The notes under the pieces: model-generated | The model's database searches: none | Told to the model about the DNA's origin: nothing | Seen by the model: the letters and a program-made list of their open reading frames with translations, nothing else | Part shown: positions 10,576 to 21,277 of the stretch, piece after piece | How the letters are laid out: each line of letters begins with the position of its first letter | How positions within the stretch are numbered: position 1 is the stretch's first letter | DNA from: Serripes groenlandicus | Taxonomy: Eukaryota > Mollusca > Bivalvia > Cardiida > Cardiidae | Assembly (NCBI GenBank): GCA_031761405.1 | Contig: JASEVX010000013.1 | Coordinates: 43,721,991 to 43,785,990, forward strand | Reading direction: 5' to 3' | DNA: 64,000 bases | Translations under genes and position numbers: made by a program

Positions 10576-10642
10576 ATGTGCCGTGATTCTTTCTAAGTGT
10601 TCTGCTGCAAACTGTTAGTATGGGGGAATGGTTTATCAGAGT

Positions 10643-10836
10643 TTAACACCCTCAGAAGCAAAACGGCTTTTTGAAAACATAGTAACAAAAGAAGAAATTG
10701 CACAAAACGTGCAATTTCTCCTTTTGTCACAATGTTTTCCACTTTTAGTCCATTAAATTATAGAGATTTTCCATTATTTGACAAAATATGTTCGAAGTCG
10801 TCTGCTGAAGAATTGTCTTATGAGGGAAAGGGTTAA
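10643..10836 (-). mobile_element. TTAA MITE, A type, with a short left-end deletion
   Basis: TTAA at 10643 and 10833. The left end lost the CATATAGACGC segment; the core GCACAAAACGTGC and the right end TATGAGGGAAAGGGTTAA are intact. Confidence 0.8.
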
Positions 10837-11776
10837 GTTCATCGCAGCAATCATCTCCATCAGATCTAGTCAATGAGTGGGTCAGTCAAATTTAAGAGAG
10901 AAAAATTAACACTGGAGATCACATTCATAAAAGTTTCGTAGAACACTCATCTCAATCAACATTAAAGCTGACTATTTAGGTCAAAGAACAAACATAGGGT
11001 CATATTCCTCATTTATCTAAAGAAATATCTTTGCCATGTGAAAATAAGAAATTTCTTTTATTCGATATACGTACATTGGTTGCCAAGCGAATGTGTGAAC
11101 TATAAGCAACTCTCACGAACCCCCGCAAGACAGGACGTTATCTCGCGTTGTTGAGAATCTTTGTATCTGTATTTATATCTTTGTCCGAAGAAGAACCCAA
11201 TACTGGTAGTAGGTCCTAATGTTACTTTGAGAATAGTGCGCAGAGCTAGTTGCATTGGTAGCAAACCCCGTATATACAGACCTATATATCTTGATTCGAT
11301 GGGAATGTTTGCATTGAATGACAAATATTTACAGTGTTCTTACCTAAATCTTTTTGCAAGAAACAAAAATCAGCATAGGCATTTGGTCGATCCACGATTT
11401 ATTTATTAGGTAGGCACAAGAATTGTGGACGGTTGTCCTCCCGCCCATTTGGGCGTGTGCGATTCTAAGGCATCGGCCCGTGTGAAGAGCCCGGCAAGAG
11501 ATCGCGTGATGGAGGTGTCAAGAGTCCAAATTAAAAGTGCCATGACAGGGGTCTCCGGTCGGTGAGCATCCAACTTTCCTGAAAATGGGGTCGAAATCTT
11601 GGTCCGTTTATCGGCTGGAAGGCATTCATCCGATGTCTTGTCTATTTCCCTGCAATGATCCCTGCGGTATCCGGCAGAGTGCCGGTCAATTCTTACAGTC
11701 CATACGGCGGCCAGATGGGCAACTGTAGCGTGCCTGGCGAGTGCCCATCGATCAACGGCACAGTTTTGGGGTGAGG
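10837..11776. other. Unannotated stretch, GC-richer from about 11.4 kb
   Basis: No confident gene. 11.4-11.8 kb is visibly richer in G+C and CpG than its surroundings (ATCGGCCCGTGTG, CATACGGCGGCCAG), and leads into the promoter-like block at 11777. Confidence 0.35.
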
Positions 11777-11951
11777 TATATATAGACGCGCTCCTCTGAC
11801 ATTCTTCATTCTTTTTGACCTTTCTCTATGCAAAACGAAGAAACCGGAAGACAAATAAGAGAATTTACCTGCCGCCAGTTTGAGGGAAAGGTTGATGTTT
11901 GCATACTACCGCTACAACCTGGTTCTTAACAAGATTTAAGACATTTAAAGG
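11777..11951 (+). promoter_or_regulatory. Candidate TATA promoter with a short first exon
   Basis: TATATATAG at 11777-11785 is followed about 30 bp on by an initiator-like TTCATTCTT (A near 11808). About 140 bp later a strong donor reads AAAG|GTAAGT (GT at 11952). Only short upstream-type frames lie between. This could be a noncoding first exon of a downstream gene, possibly the zinc-finger gene, whose first coding exon has a 3' splice site in its 5' UTR. An LTR or other mobile-element promoter is an alternative. Confidence 0.3.
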
Positions 11952-11972
11952 TAAGTCGATGCCCTCAAGGAG

Positions 11973-12703
11973 TCACGTGGGGTCCCGGCCGAAAATGCCT
12001 TGAAATCCGTCGCAAACTACTCGCAAGCTAATCAATATTTCGAAAACCATATAAATCTGCAGCAGAAGACTTGAAAACATCAATGTTGATATCCATATCG
12101 CATAATGCACATTCCTGTAAGTATTTTCTTCGCCATTGATAATCTTCAGTCGGACTTCGCGGGGCCAATAGTTGGAATTCTTCTTTCGAACTCGCAATTT
12201 GTCACCGGAATATGTCATCGCTATCCAACGAATTGATAGTAACTTCGGAACACATTCCTCGATCAAGTCGCAAATGTTGTACAAGTCGGTAAGATGAGGG
12301 TGATACACCATCCCACTTATTCCTCCAGCACTCGATTTACGCCTGGAGTATATATCGTCCGATGGATGGCAGGTCTTCCATGAAAAAGTCTAGCGACACG
12401 TCGTTAATTGCTATATCAACTGGCGGGAACAGTAAGAATGTCGTATCAGCCCGCTGCTGAAGTGGAGTATTCCTGGAACAGATTCTCAAAAAATGGGCTT
12501 GTACTATTCCTCCGAAGTATCAGCGGGTGTGTTATTACGGCGTGTCTATCGGCTACAAGAACGATGTATGGGTAGGTAGGTACTCTGCCAAAGGATTCAC
12601 CAATAGCCGCAGCTTCCTGAACCGCCTTCAGTTTCAGTACTGGTGACATGACCACTGATAGATGAGCCTTAACCCTTTCCCAGGGGTGGGGGCGGTAAGT
12701 CAT
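11973..12703 (-). pseudogene. Degenerate coding-like stretch, unidentified
   Basis: On the minus strand, adjoining open segments in different frames (about 12703-12446, 12445-12330 and 12370-11973) have protein-like composition (for example VLVADRHAVITHPLILRRNS, then NYWPREVRLKIINGEE). They appear linked by frameshifts. No family is recognised. The first part overlaps a MITE end (CCTTTCCCAGGGG at 12672). A decayed mobile or viral gene is possible, but nothing establishes the origin. Confidence 0.3.
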
Positions 12704-13034
12704 CTACTGATAGGTGATATCAGGCCTTAACCCTTTGCCACAAACCAGCGTATAAGCAACTCCCCTTTTGCATCTGTTATCCGCTTGAAAATATCAAGCG
12801 GAGAAAGGAAATTGTCTCCACATTTATAGGAATTAAAACTTTGAAGTCATATATATATATGGCACACGTAAGCTACATATTATGCTAAACCTTTCAGCTA
12901 AAGCAACGGACGGATTGGAAAATAGGCAATTTCTCCACAATTTGATTCAAATACCCAGGAATTGTGTAACTTTGAAATTATAAAATAATTTGTCCTCAAA
13001 AACCACAGTCTCTGCAAAAACTATACAAAAGAAT
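12704..13034. other. MITE scraps, no gene
   Basis: A MITE left end (TTAACCCTTTGCCACA at 12727) and a small hairpin with CCGCTTGA arms near 12780. The rest is unrecognised AT-rich DNA. Confidence 0.35.
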
Positions 13035-13190
13035 CATAAATTATCAAAAAGTGTAATCTATTCAAATATGTATATCCATAGCGATAGCAGAATGTGTTAA
13101 CTTTAGTATAATATCCCACATGAGACCTAAAGCAGTGACCTATGCCTAGATAAGATCTACGCCCTTGCCTCAAATAAGAATCAAAGCGCT
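13035..13190 (+). repeat. Isolated unit of the GTGTAATCTATTC repeat
   Basis: A single diverged copy (GTGTAATCTATTCAAATATG to GATCTACGCCCTTGCCTC) of the tandem unit at 16166-16440 and 20089-20460. Confidence 0.7.
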
Positions 13191-13242
13191 GGGTTCAACA
13201 CATAAGAAACAAATTAATTCTGTGTTACAAAAAAAAAATCCT

Positions 13243-13395
13243 TTAACACTTTCCTCTTATACGGCAATTCTGTAGCAGACGACTTTGAACATATATTTTA
13301 CAAAATTGGAAAATCTCTATATTTGAATGGAAAACATAAGACTAAAAGTTGAAAACAGAGTGTCAAAAGGAAAAATTGCACGTGTTGTGCAATTT
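13243..13395 (+). mobile_element. TTAA MITE, A type, right arm lost
   Basis: TTAACACTTTCCTCTTATACG left end, through the central hairpin GCACGTGTTGTGC, then truncated. Confidence 0.7.
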
Positions 13396-14475
13396 CGCAG
13401 ATGCTCTAATTGACCTTAAAGAATAATTTGAGTATCTGTCCATTCGCAGTAAATAATGCAATAACACTACCTTGGTATTATCATGGATAAGTGTATTGTT
13501 GTTGAAACTATTTGACTGTATACATGAATGTAACACATTTTACATCTTATTTGCATCAACATATATGGACTTACCCTTATTGTTGAAAGTGCTACTTTTG
13601 ATACAAATAAAGGTTATGCAAAATATTATATTATTCTTGTGTATGTTTATCCGAAATACATTAATTAAACCTTAATTCAAAACAAAGAGGAAAGGAATAA
13701 AGGAAGAGACCATTTATTCATGCCCTGTATGACCTCTCTCTGAACTTATTGAGCGAGAATCAGTTAATATAATCGAGATAGTAACAGGAGACCTCATAAC
13801 CGTTTATGATATATGATAGTTTTACAACTTACTTACCCTTTTTCTCTAAACCGAAATTAGAGGCCGGCGAATTGGAACATATCCAAACAAAAATATGGGA
13901 ATAATAAGTTTAACTGAATAAAGCGGGAAGCGTTGGCACATTGATTTTCAAAAGTGTTCTGCTTAATTTCCCCTAACACAGGGAAAGTGTTATACACTGT
14001 CCCTGCCTAATAACATGAACGCAGATAAGTGGCGGAAAATGGTATATAGAATAGCTGTAGAAAAGTGTGTGATATCTAGAATATTGAATTAATTTTCAGG
14101 CTACAGGTTTGAGACATTGTGTAAAAGGGAGGAATAAGTCATTTTGAGTAATTGTTACATTTTCTAGAAAAGTTTTCAAAATTCACCCGCTTCATTTGTG
14201 TCGTATTCTATCATGTAAAGGGTGAACACTGACAGTTCATTAATGAAAACGTTCGAAGCCTGCCATTTCAAAGTGTTCCTCTGAGTTTATCAGTTTTCTG
14301 TGTATATACATACAAGAGAAAGTTGATGCAAGGCATCAATGTCGCCGGAAAAGACTGCATTGATTTATTTTTTAACACACATGTATTCTTGACTTTCATT
14401 AGTCTAAACATACACATAATGTTTTCATAAGGACTAATTCCAGGATTTTTAAAATTCCACATAGATCTACATATT
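13396..14475. other. No gene or clear repeat seen
   Basis: AT-rich sequence with short frames only. A weak B-type MITE trace lies near 14105-14225 (GAGACATTGTGTAAAAGGGAG...). Confidence 0.35.
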
Positions 14476-15850
14476 TCAGGATTTCTTTTGGTCAGGATTG
14501 GATGTTTTGTATTTGTCAATAAAACCACAACAAATTAATACATTTTGGGATTTAAATCTATATGCAATAAAAAGCTATTAAACCCTTTCCATGTCTGAAG
14601 CAACAATGAAAACCTTTAAACATTGAGAAAACGGTTAAATTGCTGAAGACATGAACTTCCTCCTTTTTAATAATAATTATAATAAATATTTCACAGATGT
14701 TAAAATGTATCCTCATATGTTTAAAAAGTAGACCACACTTGAAACAACATATCAGCTAAATTGTTTATCTAAATCGTTGATGCATACAATATATGTTTGG
14801 CGCAAGAAAAATGCCAGTTGCGAGTCCCATTACTATTTAATAGGTGGCAAGTATGAAATTAATTGGGTGCGAAAGAGCAGATTTTCTTTATTTCTAAATC
14901 TATTGTTTATCAGAGTTTGTTCTTCTCTTAATTTGTTTCAAGCCAAATAATCATTTAATATCACATATATTTAATCATTTAAGTGTGTAATATTAGCTAT
15001 CTATCTGTAATAAGGTGTTTGAGCATTCTTTCGAAATGTTGACCCTCAAAATCGAGTTGTAGTGTCAGACATCGAAGAAAGTGAATACAAAAATCAGGCA
15101 AAGCTTTAGTGCATGTTTTATTCCACTGCATTCGAGAGAAAAAAGCATTTCTATAGTATCTGTCTTTCTCCTATATTCGACCCATGCACTCTTTTCGTGA
15201 CGTTTAAGAAATCAATTTGTCGTGCGACATTTTTTGTCTGCATAAACAAGTCACTTTTCTAAGTTTACATTTTACTTCCGGTTACTTCGCTTTGTTTACA
15301 TTTTGGCAATATGAAACTAGGTCACGAACTGAGGAAAAGGCGTTTCGACATTCACGACCGATAAACAGGCTTATATTTGAGACATATTTTCACAAATAAT
15401 TCTTATTTTTGTTTCTGTTACCAGTTTATGTTGATACTTATCTATTAAAAGGAGAATTTGACGTGATTTTCATATCGATAGTCTACTGCGCAGGTGCGCG
15501 TATGTTAACAAATTAGACTGTGCGACGTAAAGGTTTGTAGTTATCGGCTTTTGATTACATAGTTTATGAAAATAAAGTATCCCAGTCTAGCTAATAGGGA
15601 CTGTTTTGTCTTCGTGTAAATACCAGTCAAAATAAAGAAACTGCACATACTTAAAACATCGGAATATTTATTTCATTTTAGATGTGTCATAACTTAGTGT
15701 TTTTAAACAAACGCAATTGTAATATGTTCAAGACATTAAAAAAAAAAGATCTAATAATAACCCCCCCCCCCCCCCCCCCCCCCCCCCATCCCATGTCATT
15801 TCCGAAAACCTATTAAAAATAGAAGTCGCGGGCTTCTGCCCGGCGACTAA
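14476..15850 (+). mobile_element. Helitron-like repeat, copy 1
   Basis: Matches 57594-58901 in the same orientation for essentially its whole length. The shared block starts at TTTCAGGATTTCTTTTGG and ends at CTAA followed by T. The last bases form a hairpin, GTCGCGGGC-TTCT-GCCCGGCGAC with one bulged G, directly before CTAA. A 5'-TC start, 3' hairpin and CTRR-T end with no terminal inverted repeats suggest a non-autonomous Helitron-like element. A C27 run (15761-15787) replaces a short CTCTCCTCCC in copy 2. Confidence 0.55.
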
Positions 15851-16165
15851 TGATATTATAAAACGTTGTTTAAAGTGACTGGGTGACTAGTCTACAGTGT
15901 GATAATATTGAATGAAATCAAAAGTATTTGACATTGTACATATTGATAATAATCTAGTCCCCAATTACTTTTTGAACTCATTCATGAGGAAGGCGGACTC
16001 GGGCAAAAAGGCGTGTCGAAAGTAGTGCGATGCGAATGAAAGCCAATCAAATGAAGTTATCTCAAATTCTTCCGCGGTTGAGTGTGGTTGCAGCTTTAAG
16101 TTGGATTTTCGAAAGCAGGCATGCTATGAGCTTTCGGATAGCTTCGCGACCCTTCGCTCAAAAAG
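15851..16165. other. Unassigned flank
   Basis: Not shared with the second Helitron-like copy. No gene seen. It contains CpG-bearing text near 16060-16160. Confidence 0.3.
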
Positions 16166-16440
16166 TGTAATCTATTCAAATATGTGTATCAATAGCAATA
16201 GCAGAATTTGTCAACTTTTGTATAATATCCCCCCAGAGACCTAAAGCAGGGACGTAGGCCTAATCAGAGACATATAAACACACGTGTTTATATGTCTCTG
16301 GCCTAATTAAGATCTACGTCCTTGCCTCAAATAAGAAAAAGTGTAATCTATTCAAATATGTGTATCCATAGCAATAGCAGAATTTGTTAACTTTTGTATA
16401 ATGTCCCATGAGACCTAAAGCAGGGACCTAGGCCTAATTA
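16166..16440 (+). repeat. Left half of an interrupted 120-130-bp tandem array
   Basis: Two units of the form GTGTAATCTATTCAAATATG ... CAGGGACGTAGGCCTAATTA AGATCTACGTCCTTGCCTC. The array continues at 20089; the 3.65-kb element sits between. The first unit carries the palindromic insertion at 16265-16300. Confidence 0.85.
16265..16300. mobile_element. 36-bp perfect palindromic insertion with 7-bp TSD
   Basis: Two 17-bp arms (CAGAGACATATAAACAC and complement) with a 2-nt loop, flanked by GCCTAAT at 16258-16264 and 16301-16307. The sister unit near 20352 has a single GGCCTAATTAAGATC, which is the empty site. Confidence 0.85.
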
Positions 16441-16687
16441 ATAGCCATTCTCTGTAAGCATTTGCACTCCCATATAGGGAGTGTGGCATGCATGGTCACG
16501 GATTTTGTTCAAACTTCACACATTTTCTCAACTTGATGAAAGAAACGGAAAATGGCAAAAAAAACTTTGCTATAGACTTTGGTTGCCATAGCAACCGGCT
16601 TTCTTTTTTTATAGGACTGATTTCAATGGGAAAATCACTAAATTTTCCAATCAGTTTTAAGCATAAATGAAGATATATATGCAAAAG

Positions 16688-17770
16688 TTCATATTTTCTA
16701 CCAAAAGTCATCATTTGATGAAAGAAATTAAGTAGAAAACAATTGATTATCAAATTGTTAAATGTGGTCCCAAACCCTTCTTTGCAAATGGTGTTTTTTA
16801 CGGGAAAAAAGAACACTTTTTTGCCAATTTTTGATTGGTTATAGAAATGTAATGCGTTCATATGAATACACATGAACAATGGATGCATGAAGGTCAACAT
16901 CTCTTCTCACAAGAAATGAAAAAAAGCTATGGGGAACAGTGCCTCTAAAATTAGTTACCATGGATACAAAATGTATCATTTTAAAATTAAAAAAAAAAAA
17001 AAAGAAAATGTTTAATGTTTATTTAAATATTGCCAGCATGTGGGTTAAAATAATTGATCATATTTTCTACCAAAAGTCATCATTTGATGAAGGAAAATAA
17101 GTAGAAAACAATTGATTATCAAATTGTTAAATGTGGTCCCAAACCCTTCTTCGCAAATTGTATTTTTTTACGGGAAAAATGAACACTTTTTTGCCATTTA
17201 TTGAATGGTTATAATAATTTAATGCGTTCATATGAAAACAAATGAACAATGGATGCATGAAGGTCAACATCTCTTCTCACAATAAATGAAAAAAAGCTAT
17301 GGGGAACAGTGCCTCTAAAATTAGTTACCATGGATACAAAATGTATCATTTTAAAATTAAAAAAAAAAAAAAAAAAATTGTTTAATGTTTATTTAAATAT
17401 TGCCAGCAAGTGGGTTAAAACAAAATGGATCATATTTTCTACCAAAAGTCATCATTTGATGAAGGAAATTAAGTAGAAAACAATTGATTATCAAATTGTT
17501 AAATGTGGTCCCAAACCCTTCTTTGCAAATGGTGTTTCTTACGGGAAAAAATAACACTTTTTTGCCATTTTTTGAATGTTTTTTCAAATTTAATGCAGCC
17601 ACATGAATATAAATGAACAATGGATGCATGAAGATCAACATCTCTTCTCACAATAAATGAAAAAAAGCTATGGGGAACAGTGCCTCTAAAATTAGTGTCC
17701 ATGGATACAAAATGTATCATTAAAAAAATGTTTAATGTTTATCTAAATATTGCCAGCATGTGGGTTAAAA
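16688..17770 (+). repeat. Three tandem units of about 370 bp
   Basis: Units begin CATATTTTCTACCAAAAGTC near 16690, 17058 and 17430. Each includes TGTGGTCCCAAACCCTTCTT and GGGGAACAGTGCCTCTAAA and ends in an A-rich run. They lie inside the 3.65-kb element. Confidence 0.9.
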
Positions 17771-18279
17771 CAAATGGATTCATTTTATCATCACCTCTTC
17801 TAACAAATAATTTTAAAAGTTTTCAGGGAATTTGGCTTTTAAATGTATTTCCATTGCTATGAAATATACTTTTTTTCTAATATTCTAATATAAGATTTTC
17901 ACGTTGGACGGCTGTCACAATCAGTCAAGATCCCAAGCTGAGTATTGTGTATGAATTGGACAGGCAAAATGAAATGGTCAACTGTAACTAAAGATATTAA
18001 ATATATAACTGTTTTCATATTTTTAGTAACAGTGACCTTGACCCAAAAAACACAATCTGATTTAAGATATTCTTAATACGTTTGAAATACATTATGTTTT
18101 TATTACTTGGGGAAAATTTGAAATCAATGTAACAAAAAGTGAAGAAACTATGTTGAATTCTCATAAATAACCAAAATACATCAAAATGTATGTGTTTTAC
18201 CCTAAAAAACAGGCCCGCTCAGCCTCTTTATCATTCAATGTGAAGAAGGTTATTAGATGCACAAGTTTTCCTAATTTTA

Positions 18280-18880
18280 AAGTTATAGGTTTGATAGTTT
18301 CCATGTAAGTGACCTATATGCAAAATTTAACCAACTATGTCCAATTCTCAAAATCAACCAAAATACATCAAAATTGATATTTTTTACCAAAAAAACAAAA
18401 CAGGCTTCAGCATCAAGGTTTGATAGTTTCCATGTAAGTGACATGAACGCAAAAATTAACCAACACCGCCAATTCTCAAAATCAAACAAAATTCATCTAA
18501 ATTTATGTTTTTTACTCCAAAAAACAGACAACACTCTTTGCATCTTTAGCATACAATGTGAAGAAGGGTATAAGACGAACAAGTTTCAAAGTATTAGGTT
18601 TGATAGTTTCCATGTAAGTGACCTAAACGTAAAACTTAACCAACTATTTCCAATTCTCAAAATCAACAAAAATACATCAAAATATTGATGTTTTTTACCC
18701 CCAAAAAAGGCTACACTTGGCATCTTCAGCATACAATGTGAAGAAGAGTATTAGATGAACAAGTTTTCCAAGTTTAAAAAAATGTTAGGTTTGATAGTTT
18801 CCATGTAAGTGACCTAAACGCAAAACTTAAGGTTTGATAGTTTCCATGTAAGTGACCTAATCGCAAAACTTAACCAACGC
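18280..18880 (+). repeat. Degenerate tandem repeats around GTTTGATAGTTTCCATGTAA
   Basis: At least five occurrences of AGGTTTGATAGTTTCCATG (18286, 18416, 18597, 18786, 18830), each followed by a TAAGTGACCT motif. Spacing is irregular, 44-190 bp. The block ends at a CG-rich CCGCCGTCGACGATGAAGA segment and an inverted AGCTCGTC/GACGAGCT pair (18928-18961). Confidence 0.8.
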
Positions 18881-19300
18881 CGCCGTCGACGATGAAGACG
18901 ACTATGACGATCAAGTGACGACAATAGCTCGTCTTTTTTCCCAAAAAAAATCAGACGAGCTAAAAATCAAAATAGAAGGAGAAATTAGTGATATAAAACA
19001 TGGAAAATAGTAATCCTCAAACAAAGTTATCATTAGTTGTTATGATTCAAATAAAGAAGTATATTATTTTACATGTCAAGTTGGGTGACGCATTTTATAC
19101 GTGAAAGTAATGTTCATCATTATTTGTATTAATGTATAATATATTTTTAAGAAAAAACACTAATACACTTTCAAAAAGTGTCTATCATAGACCCCGATAG
19201 ACAACTAATTTACGAAATACTATTGGAAAAAAAGCATTCGTTTTTTGCCAATCAAAACAGGTACAGGTACAGCAAACGTATGCAAACAAAATTGAAGGGT

Positions 19301-19349
19301 TTAACCCTTTCTCTCATACGACAATTCTGCAGCAGAAGACTTTGAACAT
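19301..19349 (+). mobile_element. MITE left end, nested in the 3.65-kb element
   Basis: TTAACCCTTTCTCTCATACG through GCAGCAGAAGACTTTGAAC, then lost. Confidence 0.65.
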
Positions 19350-19479
19350 ATTAGACATGTCTTAAACTTTGTCATAAACCTACAAAATAGATGAAGTAAA
19401 ATGGTATTAGGTAAGTCATTGGTTAAACATCAGATAATTTACTGTTCATGTATCTCCAATATAGGTTCGAATGTTCAGC

Positions 19480-19680
19480 AGTGAGTATGAACCTATAGAA
19501 TCACAGGTTCGATCAAAAGTGCCCCGCACCAATTATGGTGGAGTACCTTTGGGCAAGGTACATTTACTCGCATAGTACTGGTTTGTTTACCCAGGGATCA
19601 CAAACAAGTGAATTGATGCTGTGATATTACTGAAATAATGTTAAAATGGCTCAAAACCCCAATAAAACAAAAATCTAAAA
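19480..19680 (+). mobile_element. SINE, 5' truncated, nested
   Basis: Retains a B-box-like CAGGTTCGATC, the ATGGTGGAGTACCTTTGGGC body, ACTGGTTTGTTTACCC, and a GTGATATTACTGAAATAATG tail. Same family as 39995-40210 (+) and 54485-54625 (-). Confidence 0.65.
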
Positions 19681-20088
19681 TTACAAGGGAGGTAATTCAT
19701 GTTTTTTTTTATTTTTCAAAATAACTAAGGGAGGTAATTTGTATTTTTTGGTGATGAGGTAATTTAAAATCTTATTTATGCAAAAACGATAATATGTTCC
19801 CCGTAGCTTTTTTCTTGCGTTTGATTAAGCAAACGTTCATCTATCTATTTATGTAATTCACTTAATTGGAGATAGCTGCATTTTTTTTTAAATAAGTGAT
19901 AAATATTGCGTTTTTCATCAAAAACTCAACTTTGCACACTGTTTCCATGGCAACAGGGCAATATTTGGAATTTCTAACACTATCTTTCTGAATAGTTAAC
20001 TGATGTCAACATGTGGAATAAGTTTAAGCAATATCCGTGACTATGCGTGCCGAAAAAGTTTAAATGCTTACAGAGAATAGCTATTTAA

Positions 20089-20460
20089 AAGATCTACGTC
20101 CTTGCCTCAAATAAGAAAAAGTGTAATCTATTCAAATATGTGTATCCATAGCAATAGCAGAATTTGTCAACTTTTTGTATAATATCCCATGAGACATAAA
20201 TCAGGGACCTAGGCCTAGATAAGATCTACGCCCTTGCCTGAAATAAGAAAAAGTGTAATCTATTCAAATTTAATAATATGTGTATCCATAGCAATAGCAG
20301 AATTTGTCAACTTTTGTATAATATCCCCAGAGACCTAAAGCAGGGACGTAGGCCTAATTAAGATCTACGTCCTTGCCTCAAATAAGAAAAAGTGTAATCT
20401 ATTCAAATATCTGTATCCACAGCAATGGCAGAATTGTTTAACTTTTGTATAATATACCCA
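20089..20460 (+). repeat. Right half of the 120-130-bp tandem array
   Basis: Three further units with GATCTACGTCCTTGCCTCAA and CAGGGACGTAGGCCTAATTA. The unit at about 20335-20360 preserves the uninterrupted CCTAATTAAGATC site used by both insertions in the left half. Confidence 0.85.
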
Positions 20461-21277
20461 GGGACTATCATATGTTAGGTGATAAAATGTTGTTTTAGGT
20501 CTCTGTTTTATTTGATACAAACATTGGGACGGGTGATGCTTTTAAAAAAAAGCAAAAACACATCCTTCTTATCTCTACAGATTTACAACAGGCTACTTTG
20601 AATACAACTATGCAAATAATGGAAAATCTCTTTCTTATATAGTTGAAAACAGTGTGCCATCCTCCAAGAAATTAAGAACGATAACTTGCACCATCATTTT
20701 AGCTTACTATAAATGCGTTGCAGTAGCTTCCCTTTAATTGTGAGAGTTGGTGCGCTGGAGGACAACGACGGCTAACAAGGTAGTGTTTCTCTTTGTCTGT
20801 GATTTTTACAGTATAATGACTCCGCTGGTTGATGATTAACGCGTCAACAACGTTTTTTCAATGCATTTGTCATGACTTATCACAGTTTCGGGGCTGTTAA
20901 CGTACCTACAGATGCGGATCTAGCATTTCCGCGAAAGGGGTCGATACTTCCAAAATGGAGGGTCCGCTTCCCCACTCCAGGATCAAAGTACTTAAAGTAT
21001 AAAATCGCCTGATCACTTCGAGGCTGTAGATAATTAGCGTTCTATTTATCAATTGTTAATTGAACTCAATTCCCTATATTGTGGGTGTGATCCGTTTCTG
21101 TGTGTGACTATGAGGTGCAATGTTAGTATTTAAAATTATTTTGGTTTTACAAAAGGGCATGTGCCTGTTTAGTCCAGGTTTCTGTACTAGGAATGCGATT
21201 TTTTATTTTGACTCGCATCCCACAATGCAATATGTAACGGCGATTTATTGAGAGCCTGTTCATTAACTTTTCCTGGT
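20461..21277. other. No gene; weak promoter-like site
   Basis: TATAAAT at 20708-20714 is followed by GC-richer transcribed-looking sequence and an AACAAG|GTAGTG donor-like site near 20780. It is a second, weaker candidate for the 5' end of the zinc-finger gene. Nothing else is recognised. Confidence 0.25.

Larger units (their letters stand above)
16438..20088. mobile_element. 3.65-kb TTAA-flanked element, no coding capacity
   Basis: TTAA at 16438-16441 and 20085-20088. Inside them, inverted ends read TAGCCATTCTCTGTAAGC and, from the right, ATAGCTATTCTCTGTAAGC. Weaker inverted matching continues over roughly 100 bp (GGCATGCATGGTCACGGAT against GGCACGCATAGTCACGGAT). The site is the TTAA of an array unit. 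The interior holds tandem repeats, a truncated SINE and a MITE end, and no long open frame. TTAA duplication fits piggyBac- or Kolobok-type transposition. Confidence 0.7.

Noticed and set aside
11161..11409. Small secreted or membrane protein
   Set aside because: No splice context, no signal-like start and no family resemblance; composition like noncoding AT-rich DNA.
18890..18965. Rho-independent terminator-like hairpin
   Set aside because: Context is animal DNA; the inverted pair is the end of a repeat family also seen at 44990-45013.
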